From JAWPMT01 sp965267435 (GTDB lineage: Bacteria > Bacteroidota > Bacteroidia > Cytophagales > Cyclobacteriaceae): 64,000 nt of DNA. Numbering within the stretch: the first letter of the stretch is position 1; the number at the start of each line of letters is the position of its first letter. The notes beneath the pieces were generated by a model. It made no database searches. It worked only from the letters and a program-made list of their open reading frames with translations, and was not told the origin of the DNA. Shown in pieces: positions 25,191 to 34,800 of the stretch. A program made the translations under genes and the position numbers. The stretch covers positions 4,588,001 through 4,652,000 of the forward strand of contig OZ253960.1 in the NCBI GenBank assembly GCA_965267435.1. Direction: 5' to 3'.

Positions 25191-27599
25191 ATGCTAAAGT
25201 ACATGCTGCACAGCACGAAGATGACCAGGTCATTGGTAGTGCTATGGCTAATTCTTGCGGGCTTCGATAGCGCTGCACAGGAGAAGTTCACAATTAGTGG
25301 CTACCTAAAAGATGCCTCCAACGGCGAAACCCTGATCGGCGCCACCGTCTATGTAGAAGAGCTGAGCGGCGGGGGCGTTTCCAATGTTTACGGCTTTTAC
25401 TCCATCACCCTCCCACCGGGTACCTACAACCTCCAGTACAGGTACATAGGCTTCGAGTCCGTATCGAGAACTGTGGAGCTCACAGAAGACGTCCGCATCG
25501 ACATCGAACTGCCCGAGATAGAGCAGCAGCTCGAAGCGGTGGTAGTCAGTGCACAAGCCGAAGATGCCAATGTGAGCGAAATCGAGATGTCTACTGCCGA
25601 GCTGGACATCAGGACCATCGAGAAGATACCCGCCTTCCTGGGCGAAGTGGATGTGATACGGAGCTTGCAACTTTTACCAGGCGTGACGACCGTCGGCGAG
25701 GGTGCCTCCGGATTCAATGTCCGAGGGGGTGGCGTAGGTCAGAACCTTGTGCTACTCGATGAAGCCCCTGTCTACAACTCGTCCCACCTGCTGGGGTTCT
25801 TCTCAGTGTTCAATCCTGATGCAGTCAAGGACGTGAAACTCTACAAAGGGGGGATCCCAGCACAGTATGGCGGCCGCATTTCGTCCATTTTGGATGTGCG
25901 CATGAAAGAGGGCAACGCCAAGGAATTCGATGTCAATGGAGGGATCGGCTCGATCTTCAGCCGGCTCTCGGTAGAGGGGCCCATCGTCAAAGACAAGGCG
26001 TCTTTCATCGCCGCGGGCCGCAGGTCTTACGCAGATATCATTGCGAAGCCATTCACGGATGTCCTGGAAGACGGTGCCGCACTCAACTTCTATGACCTCA
26101 CCCTCAAAACGAACTACAACTTCAACGAACGCAACCGGGTGTACCTATCAGGATACTTCGGCAGAGACGTGTTTCGATTTGATGAGAGGCAAGGCTTTAG
26201 CTGGGGAAACAAAACCGCCACACTACGGTGGAACCACCTGTTCAGCGACCAGCTATTTGCCAATTTTACGATCCTCTATAGTGATTATGACTACTCCCTG
26301 GCTTTCGGCGAAAACGACCGCGACAAGTTTGAGTGGGACTCGCGTGTGCGCACCTACAATGTAAAGACGGAGTTCACCTACTTTGCCAATACGCAGAACG
26401 AGCTGACCTTCGGAGGAGAGGCATTGCTGTACCGATTCAGGCCAGCTGACGCCGTGGGGGTCAGCGACGGCGAGAGTACAGACATAAGTCTGGATGAGAA
26501 AAAATCCCTCGAGACGGCCATCTACGTCGGCAATGAGCAAACCATATCCGACCGGCTGACGCTCCAGTATGGCTTACGATTCTCTAACTACACCTACCTC
26601 GGAGATGGCACCATTTACTTCTATGGCGATACCATCCCTGGTAAGCGCAAACCCCTTATTGGTACTGAAGAGACAGACAACTTCGAGGCCATCGAATCTT
26701 TCAATAATCTCGAGCCCCGCTTTGCTTTCAAATATCAGCTGTCCTTCAATTCGTCGATCAAGGGTAGCTACAATCGAATGGCACAGTACATTCACCTGAT
26801 CTCCAATACCACCGCGAGCAATCCCCTGGATGTGTGGACCTCCAGCTCCAACAATATTGACCCCCAAACCGGTCAGCAAGTGGCGTTGGGATACTTCAGA
26901 AACCTGAAGGAGAATCAGTGGGAAGCCTCGGTAGAATTATACTACCGCTGGACCAGGAATCAGATTGACTACATCGACGGTGCCGACCTGCTGATCAATG
27001 AGCGGATCGAAGGAGACCTGCTCAGTGGCGATGGCCGGGCGTATGGGGCGGAGTTTTTCCTCAAAAAGAAAACCGGCCGGTGGAATGGCTGGGTGAGTTA
27101 CACCGTGGGCCGGACAGAATTGCAGGTGGAAGGTATCAATCGCGGCGAATGGTACCCCAACCGCTTCGATCAGCTGCATAACCTAAAAATTGCCGGATTC
27201 TATGATATCAACGAACGCTGGTCGCTGTCAGGCAACTTCACCTATCTGAGCGGCACGCCTACGACCTTCCCCAATAGTCGATTTGAAGTGCAGGGCTACG
27301 TGATCCCCTACATCGGTGACGATGCAAGGAATTCTGTGCGTATACCCGACTACCATCGACTCGACTTCTCCGCCACGCGATATGGGCGCAAAGTCAAAAA
27401 GAATGGTAAGCCGCGCAAGGTCGAAGACTCCCTGGTCTTTACCGTCTACAATATCTACGCGCGCCGCAACCCCTTCTCGATCTACTTCCGACAGGTGGAC
27501 GACCGGGTGCCCGAGGGCACGCCCATTGAGACCCAGGCGAGGCAGGTCTCCATTATCGGCACCTTTTTCCCATCCATCACTTACAACTTCAAATTCTAA
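25191..27599 (+). CDS. TonB-dependent receptor with carboxypeptidase-regulatory-like domain
   Basis: An 802-residue outer-membrane gate. A signal peptide (ends near DSAAQ, residue 30) is followed by a CarboxypepD_reg-like beta-sandwich (about 32-110; SGYLKDASNGETLIGATVYV), a plug domain (about 130-235; SGFNVRGGGVGQNLVLLDEAPVYN is split across it) and a 22-strand barrel ending SITYNFKF. It is smaller than SusC proteins and followed by DUF4249, a pairing typical of Bacteroidota. Transport is driven by TonB-ExbBD. The ligand is unknown; iron chelates and peptides are candidates. ATGs at 25203 and 25224 are alternative starts. Confidence 0.92.
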   Translation: MLKYMLHSTKMTRSLVVLWLILAGFDSAAQEKFTISGYLKDASNGETLIGATVYVEELSGGGVSNVYGFYSITLPPGTYNLQYRYIGFESVSRTVELTEDVRIDIELPEIEQQLEAVVVSAQAEDANVSEIEMSTAELDIRTIEKIPAFLGEVDVIRSLQLLPGVTTVGEGASGFNVRGGGVGQNLVLLDEAPVYNSSHLLGFFSVFNPDAVKDVKLYKGGIPAQYGGRISSILDVRMKEGNAKEFDVNGGIGSIFSRLSVEGPIVKDKASFIAAGRRSYADIIAKPFTDVLEDGAALNFYDLTLKTNYNFNERNRVYLSGYFGRDVFRFDERQGFSWGNKTATLRWNHLFSDQLFANFTILYSDYDYSLAFGENDRDKFEWDSRVRTYNVKTEFTYFANTQNELTFGGEALLYRFRPADAVGVSDGESTDISLDEKKSLETAIYVGNEQTISDRLTLQYGLRFSNYTYLGDGTIYFYGDTIPGKRKPLIGTEETDNFEAIESFNNLEPRFAFKYQLSFNSSIKGSYNRMAQYIHLISNTTASNPLDVWTSSSNNIDPQTGQQVALGYFRNLKENQWEASVELYYRWTRNQIDYIDGADLLINERIEGDLLSGDGRAYGAEFFLKKKTGRWNGWVSYTVGRTELQVEGINRGEWYPNRFDQLHNLKIAGFYDINERWSLSGNFTYLSGTPTTFPNSRFEVQGYVIPYIGDDARNSVRIPDYHRLDFSATRYGRKVKKNGKPRKVEDSLVFTVYNIYARRNPFSIYFRQVDDRVPEGTPIETQARQVSIIGTFFPSITYNFKF

Positions 27600-27605
27600 A
27601 CGGTC

Positions 27606-28541
27606 ATGAAAGCATTACGATATATCATCCCATTGACTGTATTCTTTGCCGCTTGTGACGACTTGATCGAAGTAGAGCTGCAAGAGATTGACAATTTTGT
27701 GTCCATCGACGCATGGTTGACCAACCAGCCCGGACGACAGGTGATCCGCATACAACAGACGCAAGGGTACTTTGAAAACACCTTCCTGGAGCCTATCACG
27801 GGCGCTGAGGTCACCGTGACAGATGGAGATGGCTTGGTCTACAGATTTCGTGAAAATGAAGATGGCGATTACTTGTGGAATCCATCGTTTCCCGAGGACA
27901 GCTTCGGCACGATAGGCCAGACGTATTTTCTGCAAGTCATCGTCGATGGCATCACCTATTCGAGTCAGTCACAGATGAGCAGGGTACCGGCCATCGATAG
28001 CGTCACCTTCCGATTTGAGGAGTCCAACGCGTTCATTGAAGACTCCTATTTTGGAGAATTCTGGGCGCGGGATCCATTGGGTCCCGGCGACACCTATTGG
28101 ATCAAAGCCTACAAAAATGATGTCTACCTCAACAAGCCAAGTGAGATAAATATCGCCTTCGATGCCGGTTTCAGCGAGGGAGGAAATGTCGATGGCTTGA
28201 TCTTCATCCAGCCCATTCGCGACGGTGTCAATGAGTTTGAGGAAAAAGAGGACGAAGAGGATGTCATTCGCTCCCCCTACAATTTTGGGGATACACTGCG
28301 CGTCGAGCTCCATAGTATTTCCAATGATGCCTTTTTCTTCATGCAGCAGGTACTCGACGAGACGAATCGTCCCGGAGGCTTCGGTGAACTATTCGCGAGT
28401 CCATTGGCCAATGTCTCGACCAACATTGCGGTCAGTGACCCCAATACTCCGGTGGTAGGCTTCTTCAACATAGCCGCTGTTTCCTCGCTGTCGAGGATAC
28501 TGGAAGATGAGGAAGACGTCCGTATCGTAGACGAACCGTAG
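27606..28541 (+). CDS. DUF4249 surface lipoprotein
   Basis: A 311-residue lipoprotein with signal MKALRYIIPLTVFFAAC (lipid Cys17 followed by acidic residues DD, a surface-export-like tail). DUF4249 proteins accompany TonB receptors much as SusD accompanies SusC, and probably act as the ligand-binding lid. The family pattern is visible in VSIDAWLTNQPGRQVIRI, the YFENTFLEPITGAEVTVTD strand pair and DTYWIKAY. It begins 6 bp after the receptor gene, so the two are co-transcribed. A strong terminator follows at 28684-28718. Confidence 0.88.
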   Translation: MKALRYIIPLTVFFAACDDLIEVELQEIDNFVSIDAWLTNQPGRQVIRIQQTQGYFENTFLEPITGAEVTVTDGDGLVYRFRENEDGDYLWNPSFPEDSFGTIGQTYFLQVIVDGITYSSQSQMSRVPAIDSVTFRFEESNAFIEDSYFGEFWARDPLGPGDTYWIKAYKNDVYLNKPSEINIAFDAGFSEGGNVDGLIFIQPIRDGVNEFEEKEDEEDVIRSPYNFGDTLRVELHSISNDAFFFMQQVLDETNRPGGFGELFASPLANVSTNIAVSDPNTPVVGFFNIAAVSSLSRILEDEEDVRIVDEP

Positions 28542-28582
28542 CGCCTTTAGGCATTCTGGGGCGCTCCATCGCCACTGGCATT

Positions 28583-28613
28583 GCGCCATACCGGCGCTGA
28601 GCGTGTATGGCGC
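28583..28613. repeat. inverted repeat between convergent genes
   Basis: GCGCCATAC (28583-28591) and GTATGGCGC (28605-28613) form a perfect 9-bp stem with a 13-nt loop. There is no T tract, so it is not a classic terminator. It lies 42 bp after the DUF4249 stop in a 144-bp gap that is otherwise featureless until the real terminator. Confidence 0.55.
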
Positions 28614-28683
28614 CCGTGCCTCGGAGCCAATGTAAGATGCATTCGCAAGAGCAGGTCCATCGATCCTCTGCGAGAACCAGTTT

Positions 28684-28718
28684 GGTCAGGGCTTCCAGGC
28701 CCTGACCATTTCTTTTTT
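28684..28718 (+). terminator. rho-independent terminator of the TonB-DUF4249 operon
   Basis: A perfect 9-bp stem GGTCAGGGC / GCCCTGACC (28684-28692 and 28699-28707), 6-nt loop TTCCAG, then ATTTCTTTTTT. It overlaps the last codons of the convergent mnmD gene, whose stop is at 28686-28688, so one sequence encodes a C terminus and terminates the opposite transcript. Confidence 0.85.
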
Positions 28719-29378
28719 CCCCAGCGCTCCTGGCAGCACCTCCACCTCGAATCCACAGGTCTTCAGGTCCCTCTTGAACTGTCCCTGTGCACAATAAGTG
28801 ACCAGCGCTCCTCCCGGATTGAGTAAGCCAAAACACTTCGATAAGTTAGCCGGCCACCACATCTCCGCTTGCTTGCTGGGCGCAAACGCATCCATGAAAA
28901 TCAGATCCCAGCTGATCTCAGCATCGAAATCCTCCAGTCGACTCCTGTACTTTGTGAACGAGAAGTGTGCCCCGAGGCCGTGCGGTTCCTCCCAGCTCAA
29001 TCGGTGCATTTCCAGGAATGTGCCAGTCTGCTCGTCGGTTGCGTAGTTCAGCTGCGTCACCATCTCCAGTGGTACAGGAAATGGCTCTATGGTGTGATAA
29101 TCTACTTCTACCCGCTGTCGCTCCGCATATTCCCATGACAACAGGGCGTTGAGGCCGGTGCCGAACCCCACTTCAAAAACCCTGATCAGCGGTTTTGCTT
29201 TCTTCTGGACAAGATGATCCAATCCCGCCTCGATGAAGACATGTATGGACTCACTCCTCGCACCACGATGTGAGTGATAGCTTTCGTCCAGATCAGTACG
29301 GATCAGCGTATGTGAGCCGTCACGAGTCTCTTCAAGTTGGAGAGGTAGCGGATGGCCTTTTTCATCGGAAATTTCCAT
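28686..29378 (-). CDS. mnmD: tRNA mnm5s2U34 methyltransferase MnmD-type
   Basis: A 230-residue SAM-dependent methyltransferase of the MnmC-like/DUF752 family, which completes the mnm5s2U modification at the tRNA wobble position. Here it is a stand-alone methyltransferase without the FAD oxidase half of MnmC. Visible features are the SAM-binding FEVGFGTGLNALL, the acidic FMDAFAPSKQAEMWW active-site segment, and GGALVTYCAQGQFKRDL. The start is taken as ATG at 29378 (MEISDEKG); a TTG at 29402 would overlap the sulfatase end. It sits 4 bp after the sulfatase stop, although no functional link is apparent. Confidence 0.88.
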   Translation of the reverse strand: MEISDEKGHPLPLQLEETRDGSHTLIRTDLDESYHSHRGARSESIHVFIEAGLDHLVQKKAKPLIRVFEVGFGTGLNALLSWEYAERQRVEVDYHTIEPFPVPLEMVTQLNYATDEQTGTFLEMHRLSWEEPHGLGAHFSFTKYRSRLEDFDAEISWDLIFMDAFAPSKQAEMWWPANLSKCFGLLNPGGALVTYCAQGQFKRDLKTCGFEVEVLPGALGKKEMVRAWKP

Positions 29379-29382
29379 AATT

Positions 29383-30777
29383 CTAATAGGCACCTCTCGC
29401 AATCAAGATCCTGTAGAGTGCCAGCTGCGCATTGAAATTAGCTAATTCAGGCGCGTAACTGGCATTGTTGTACAAGTTGTTTGTTTCGTAGGGATCGTTG
29501 GTGAGGTCGAAGAATTCGTTCCAACCCGAATCCCTGCCATAGCTCACCAGCTTGTACCTATCAGTCCTTAAGGCCAGTATATTCACTTGTGGTCCCACTG
29601 AGCCATGACGATATTCATAGATGAACTCCGTGCGCCACCGGGTTGGCTGATTGAAGAGGAGCGGTTTCATGCTGAGACCGTCCATGGACCACTTCGCTCG
29701 CGCATTGGCAAGTTCCAAAATCGTCGGGGCGATATCGAGATTCAAGACCAGCTCGTCGCTGACATTGCCTGCTTTGATGCCAGGACCCTTCACGAGCATC
29801 GGGATTCTCATACTTTCCTCGTAGGCGGTCCGTTTGTCCCGGAGGCCATGCTCGCCCATGTAGAAGCCATTATCACTCACAAAAATCAGGTAGGTGTTTT
29901 CCCAGAGGCCGTATTGCTCCAATCGCTCGTTGATTCTGCCCATTTCCATATCGATCGCCGACAGATAGCGGAAGTAATTCCGGTCCTGCCAACTGTAGAA
30001 AGAAGTATAACTCCCCCTACTGTAGAAATGGGAGGGTTCGTCTGAAGCCCTGTAGGGTACCGATGAGGAGAGGTTTGGCACGGATTGACCCACATAGCCA
30101 GGGCCCTGGTATAGGTGTTTCGTAGCTTCAGGAGGAGAGTCCCACGGGCCATGGCAGGATTTGAATCCCAGTACCATGCAGAAGGGATCGACTCGGTCCA
30201 ATCTCGCCAAATGATCCAGCATCGCCTGAGTGCTCACATGATCGACCCATCCGCTGGTCGCAACCGGACGACCATTCAGCTCAAAATCCGCATCCATATA
30301 TTCCCCCTGCCCCACAAAGCTGTAAGAGTGATCAAAACCGCGACGTTTGCCTGTCTGGTTGCCCATGTGCCATTTCCCAAAATAGGCCGTGTGATATCCG
30401 GCCTTTTGTAGTTCCGAAGCAAAGGAGTTTCGATTGAACTCGTAGCTATTGTCCCATTTGCCATGATTGTGGGTGTGCTGACCAGTTAGCATTGATGCCC
30501 TACTCGGGGAGCACAGAGAAGTGGTGACAAACGCGTTGCTGAAATAAGCACCCTCAGCAGCCATCTGATCGAGGTTGGGCGTCTCCACCCAAGGAAATCT
30601 CGCCGTACCGCTCAAGTATTTCTGTGAGACCTTCAGCGCATCGTAGCGCAGATCGTCGACGATCACAAGGATGAAATTGGGGCGCTCACCCGACATAGCA
30701 GGAGCCACGGAGTCTGTAGTCTCACATGCAGACAGCAAAAGACACGCAGCCACTACGATTGCGCAGATTCGACACAT
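29383..30777 (-). CDS. type I sulfatase lipoprotein
   Basis: A 464-residue formylglycine-dependent sulfatase. Lipoprotein signal with Cys18 (CLLLSAC), metal-binding DD41-42 in IVDDLRYD, and the maturation motif CSPSR with Cys89 as the residue oxidised to formylglycine. FGKWHMG follows and a second metal site is SDNGFYMGEHG. Such enzymes remove sulfate esters from glycans such as algal polysaccharides. A maturase gene is not in the window. It is divergent from the SusCD-type operon, which suggests but does not prove shared use. No glycoside hydrolase accompanies it. Confidence 0.92.
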   Translation of the reverse strand: MCRICAIVVAACLLLSACETTDSVAPAMSGERPNFILVIVDDLRYDALKVSQKYLSGTARFPWVETPNLDQMAAEGAYFSNAFVTTSLCSPSRASMLTGQHTHNHGKWDNSYEFNRNSFASELQKAGYHTAYFGKWHMGNQTGKRRGFDHSYSFVGQGEYMDADFELNGRPVATSGWVDHVSTQAMLDHLARLDRVDPFCMVLGFKSCHGPWDSPPEATKHLYQGPGYVGQSVPNLSSSVPYRASDEPSHFYSRGSYTSFYSWQDRNYFRYLSAIDMEMGRINERLEQYGLWENTYLIFVSDNGFYMGEHGLRDKRTAYEESMRIPMLVKGPGIKAGNVSDELVLNLDIAPTILELANARAKWSMDGLSMKPLLFNQPTRWRTEFIYEYRHGSVGPQVNILALRTDRYKLVSYGRDSGWNEFFDLTNDPYETNNLYNNASYAPELANFNAQLALYRILIARGAY

Positions 30778-31033
30778 GGTTAGGCCTCAGGTTAGGGTTA
30801 AGTCGAGGTTGTTAAAAGAAATATAGGAAATTTCAGCCGAACTCCGGAAGCCATTTACGACCAACAGAGCGCCAGGAGAACAGGCAACACCCCACTCGGT
30901 TATTGTCGGATACAAGAATCAACGCTGGCGAATCATGGGTATTTGTCACCTTATTACCCCACGACCAGCCTTTGGAGCGACATTTTCAACTTAGCTGGTA
31001 AGGGAATTAAACATTAATATTGATATTTACTTA

Positions 31034-31041
31034 TACATTTA
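31034..31041 (+). promoter_or_regulatory. possible -7 element for the SusCD operon
   Basis: Reads TACATTTA, one base off TAnnTTTG, in an A+T-rich leader of an otherwise featureless gap of about 290 bp (30778-31065) between the divergent sulfatase and PKD genes. No -33 box at standard spacing. Confidence 0.35.
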
Positions 31042-31083
31042 CCGCCCGTCCCCTAGCGACTTAAGATGCTATTTCAAAATACT

Positions 31084-31866
31084 ATGATGAGAAAAAGGTT
31101 TACATATTGGATGTTGTCAGCTTCGCTTGTACTTCTGTCCTGTGGCGATGACTTGGAACTGCCAGCATTAGATCCAGCATTTACCCTCGACCCTGCCGTG
31201 CCTGAGGTTGGGCTACCCGTCATGTTTGACAACACCACCCTCAATGCCAATGGCTACTCCTGGGACTTTGGGGATGGCAATACCTCCGAAGAGATCAGCC
31301 CTTCGCATACCTACGAAGAAGCTGGTTCTTACACCGTGACCTTAACTGCTACATCCGTCGACGGGCAAAGCATCGAATACGAGCAAAACATCGAGATACT
31401 CGAGCGTGTATTCACAGGATACCAGCTCACAGCTCTTCCCCTCTTCAATCCGGAGGGAGAATTCTGGGATGCGGATGAGCAAAGTGCTGACTCTCTCAAT
31501 GCGGAGTATCCAGACATTTTGATTGGTATGTTCCCAGCCGATGAAAACAGTGACGTCCTATTCATTGATGGTTTCTTCCTGAATGTAACCGGAGCGGCGA
31601 TCCTGTCCGGCGCTCCGGACAATACTTTTGACGAGATCACCCTGACCAATGAAGATTGGGTCTTTGCCATTGTCGAGATCGATGGCGACCTTGAGAGCCA
31701 GAATCCGGACGACTCATCGACAGAGGATATTATCCGTTTCGCTTTTAATCCAGTGACGGCGCCTACTATCAAGTCCACTGATGGACGAACCGGAGTTATT
31801 CGACTTTTTGTAGCTGTTGATCAATTTCAAGTTGTCGATCTAGAGCTAGGCTTCGAACTTCAATAA
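31084..31866 (+). CDS. PKD-domain lipoprotein
   Basis: A 260-residue exported lipoprotein (signal MMRKRFTYWMLSASLVLLSC, lipid Cys20, then GDD). One PKD domain at about 40-110 shows the diagnostic YSWDFGDG, PSHTYEEAGSYTVTLT pattern. The remainder (about 115-260) is an unrecognised beta-rich domain. PKD domains often bind polysaccharide or protein at the cell surface. It stands 16 bp before the susC-like gene, so it is the first gene of that operon and may be an extra surface binding protein. An upstream in-frame ATG at 31066 is an alternative start. Confidence 0.78.
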   Translation: MMRKRFTYWMLSASLVLLSCGDDLELPALDPAFTLDPAVPEVGLPVMFDNTTLNANGYSWDFGDGNTSEEISPSHTYEEAGSYTVTLTATSVDGQSIEYEQNIEILERVFTGYQLTALPLFNPEGEFWDADEQSADSLNAEYPDILIGMFPADENSDVLFIDGFFLNVTGAAILSGAPDNTFDEITLTNEDWVFAIVEIDGDLESQNPDDSSTEDIIRFAFNPVTAPTIKSTDGRTGVIRLFVAVDQFQVVDLELGFELQ

Positions 31867-31882
31867 TTTCTTTCAAGTCAGT

Positions 31883-34800
31883 ATGGTAGGAAGGGTCTGG
31901 TTACTGCTGTTAGCGAGTCTGCCACTGCTTTGCGCCGGTCAGACAATTGTGACTGGCAAGATCACGGACGCCTCGGGTGAAGGTCTCATTGGAGCCACCA
32001 TTTTCAACGAGGCTGCAGAGAGAGGTGCTGTATCCGATATCGACGGCAACTACACCATCTCTGCCAATGAAGGTGATGTGCTGGTCTTCCAAATGATCAG
32101 CATGAAGTCCCAGCGCGTGACTTACACCGGTCAGGCCACAATCAATATAGTGCTTGAGGACGATGCCATCCTCACCGACGAGGTGGTAATCACTGGATTC
32201 CAGGAGGTAGATCGCAAATTGTTCACGGGGGCCTCTGAGAGTCTGCAAATGGACGACATCCGCCCTACAGGGATGGTAGACGTGAGCAGGGTGCTGGAAG
32301 GACAGGTGGCCGGCGTGAGCGTCGACAATGTTTCAGGCACTTTCGGTACAGCACCACGGATTCGTATTCGAGGAAATGCCTCCATCAACGGCAACAACCA
32401 ACCACTCTTCGTCGTGGATGGTGTGATCCTAGAGGACCTCAACAACATTGACACGGACCAGCTCGCATCGGGTGACGCCAGTACACTGACCACATCTTCG
32501 GTCGCCAATCTGAACCCCAGCGATATTGAGTCTTTCCAGATCTTGAAAGATGCATCAGCCACAGCCATCTACGGTGCGAGGGCGGCAAATGGTGTGGTGG
32601 TCATCACAACAAAGCGAGGTCGTAGCGGGCAGTTGCGGGTCAACTATTCGGGTAACTTCTCTGTCAAGCTTCGCCCGACTTACAACCAGTTTGACTTGCT
32701 CAACTCTGCCCAGGAGATGTCAGTATATCGCGAACTGGCTCAAAAAGGTCACATCGACATCAGCACCGCGGTACGGGCCCAAAACTATGGTGCCCTGGGG
32801 CAGATGTACACGCTCATTGCCTCACATGACCTGCCATGGGGACCTGGCGGCACCCTCAATGAAGAGTTTCTCAACGTCTACGAGAATGCCAATACAGACT
32901 GGTTTGACGAGTTATTCCGAGATGCAGGACTACTGCAGCAGCACTCGTTGAGCTTTACCGCGGGTAGTGAAAAGTCCAATAGCTACTATTCACTGAGCTA
33001 CATGGGTGATCAGGGGCAAACCATTGCCGACAAAGTGAATCGATTCACTGCCACTGCGCGCAATACCTATTTCCTATCTGATCAGTTCACCTTTGGCCTG
33101 AAGCTCAATGCCAGTTTCCGCGATCAGTTGGCGCCTGGCACCCGGAACAGCGAATTTGATCCCATTACCGGCCGCATCAGCCGAAATTTTGACATCAACC
33201 CGTACAGCTACAGTCTGAATACGGCACGGTCAATACGCCCTCGAGATGAAAACGGCAATCTGGAATTTGTACGAAGGAACTACGCGCCATTCAACATCTT
33301 CCACGAAATTGATAACAACTTCATCGACATTGAGGTGCTGGACGTATCTGCCCAGACGAACTTCGACTATACTCCGATGGAAAACCTGGCTCTGAATGGA
33401 GTAGTACAAATTCGATATGCCAGCACGGAGCGGAATCACATCATTACTGAAAACTCTAATCAGGCCGAGGCGTTCCGCGCCAATGATACGCAGTTCATTC
33501 AGGACGCTAACAACCTGCTATTTCGCGATCCCGACAACCCCGGCTTGAACCCAGTCGTTGTGTTGCCACAAGGAGGTTTCAACTACATTGATCGCTCTTC
33601 TCTATTAAACTTCTTCACACGCCTGAGCGCCAACTGGTCCAAGACCTTCAATGAGGACCATGAGGTCAATGCCCTGGCGGGACAGGAGCTGCGACTTACT
33701 AACCGAAATTCCAGCACTGCCTCTGGTTTGGGTGTTGTTTTCGAAAGCGGGGGCGTCGTGGTTACCGATCCGAATATCATCGAATTCTTCAACCTCCAGA
33801 ACATCGACTACTTCTCCCTGGGCGAGGAGCGCGATCGTTTCATTGGGTGGTTCCTCAATGGGGGCTACGCGTACAAGTCTCGGTATGTCGCCAACTTCAC
33901 GTTCCGCTATGACGGCTCCAATCAGTTGGGCCGCAGTCGACAGGCTCAATACCTGCCTACCTGGAATGTAAGTGGCGCCTGGAACGTCTACAATGAACCA
34001 TGGATGGAGAGCCTGCCCTTTTTGGAAAACCTGAAGTTTAGGGCCACATACGGTGTCTCTGGGAACCTTCCCCCATTTGCGAGCGCATTGCTCGACCTTC
34101 GCGCAGACGTGACGGTAAGACCAACAGACGTCGAACCGCTACTCTTTATCAATACACTCACCAATGAGGACCTGACATGGGAAAAACTGAAGGAATTCAA
34201 TGTGGGTACGGACTTCTCATTGTTCAAAGGACGAATCGGTGTTACGGCAGATTTTTACGTTCGTAACTCATTCGACCTCATCGGCATCGTACAGACCAGT
34301 GGTATCGGTGGAGAGGGTCTGAAGGTCGGCAACTTCGCCGATATGGAAATCACAGGGTTCGAGTTTTCCCTCAACACCCTGAATATCAAACAAGGTGACT
34401 TCCGGTGGACGAGTAATCTCAACATGGGCTACAGTCAGGACAGGATTACGCGCCTGGATTTCGGTCCGAGACTGGTGGATGCGATCAGTCAAACGGGTGC
34501 CGCGGTATTGGATCGTCCACGGCGATCGCTCTTCTCGACGAACTATGATGGCCTTAGCAACACCGGCGTGCCCACATTCCTGGATGAAAATGGCGAGCGC
34601 GTAACGGACTTCAATGAATACGACCTGCAGGAAAGAGAAGGCCTGGAAGACCTGCTGGTCTACGAGGGTAGCACGGAGCCGCGAGGCACAGGAGGTTTTA
34701 CCAATACGTTTTCATGGAGGGGTTTGAGTCTGTTTGCCCTGTTGTCGTACAAATTCGGTTACGTCATCCGACTCAATGATGCATTCTTCTCTAGCTACAG

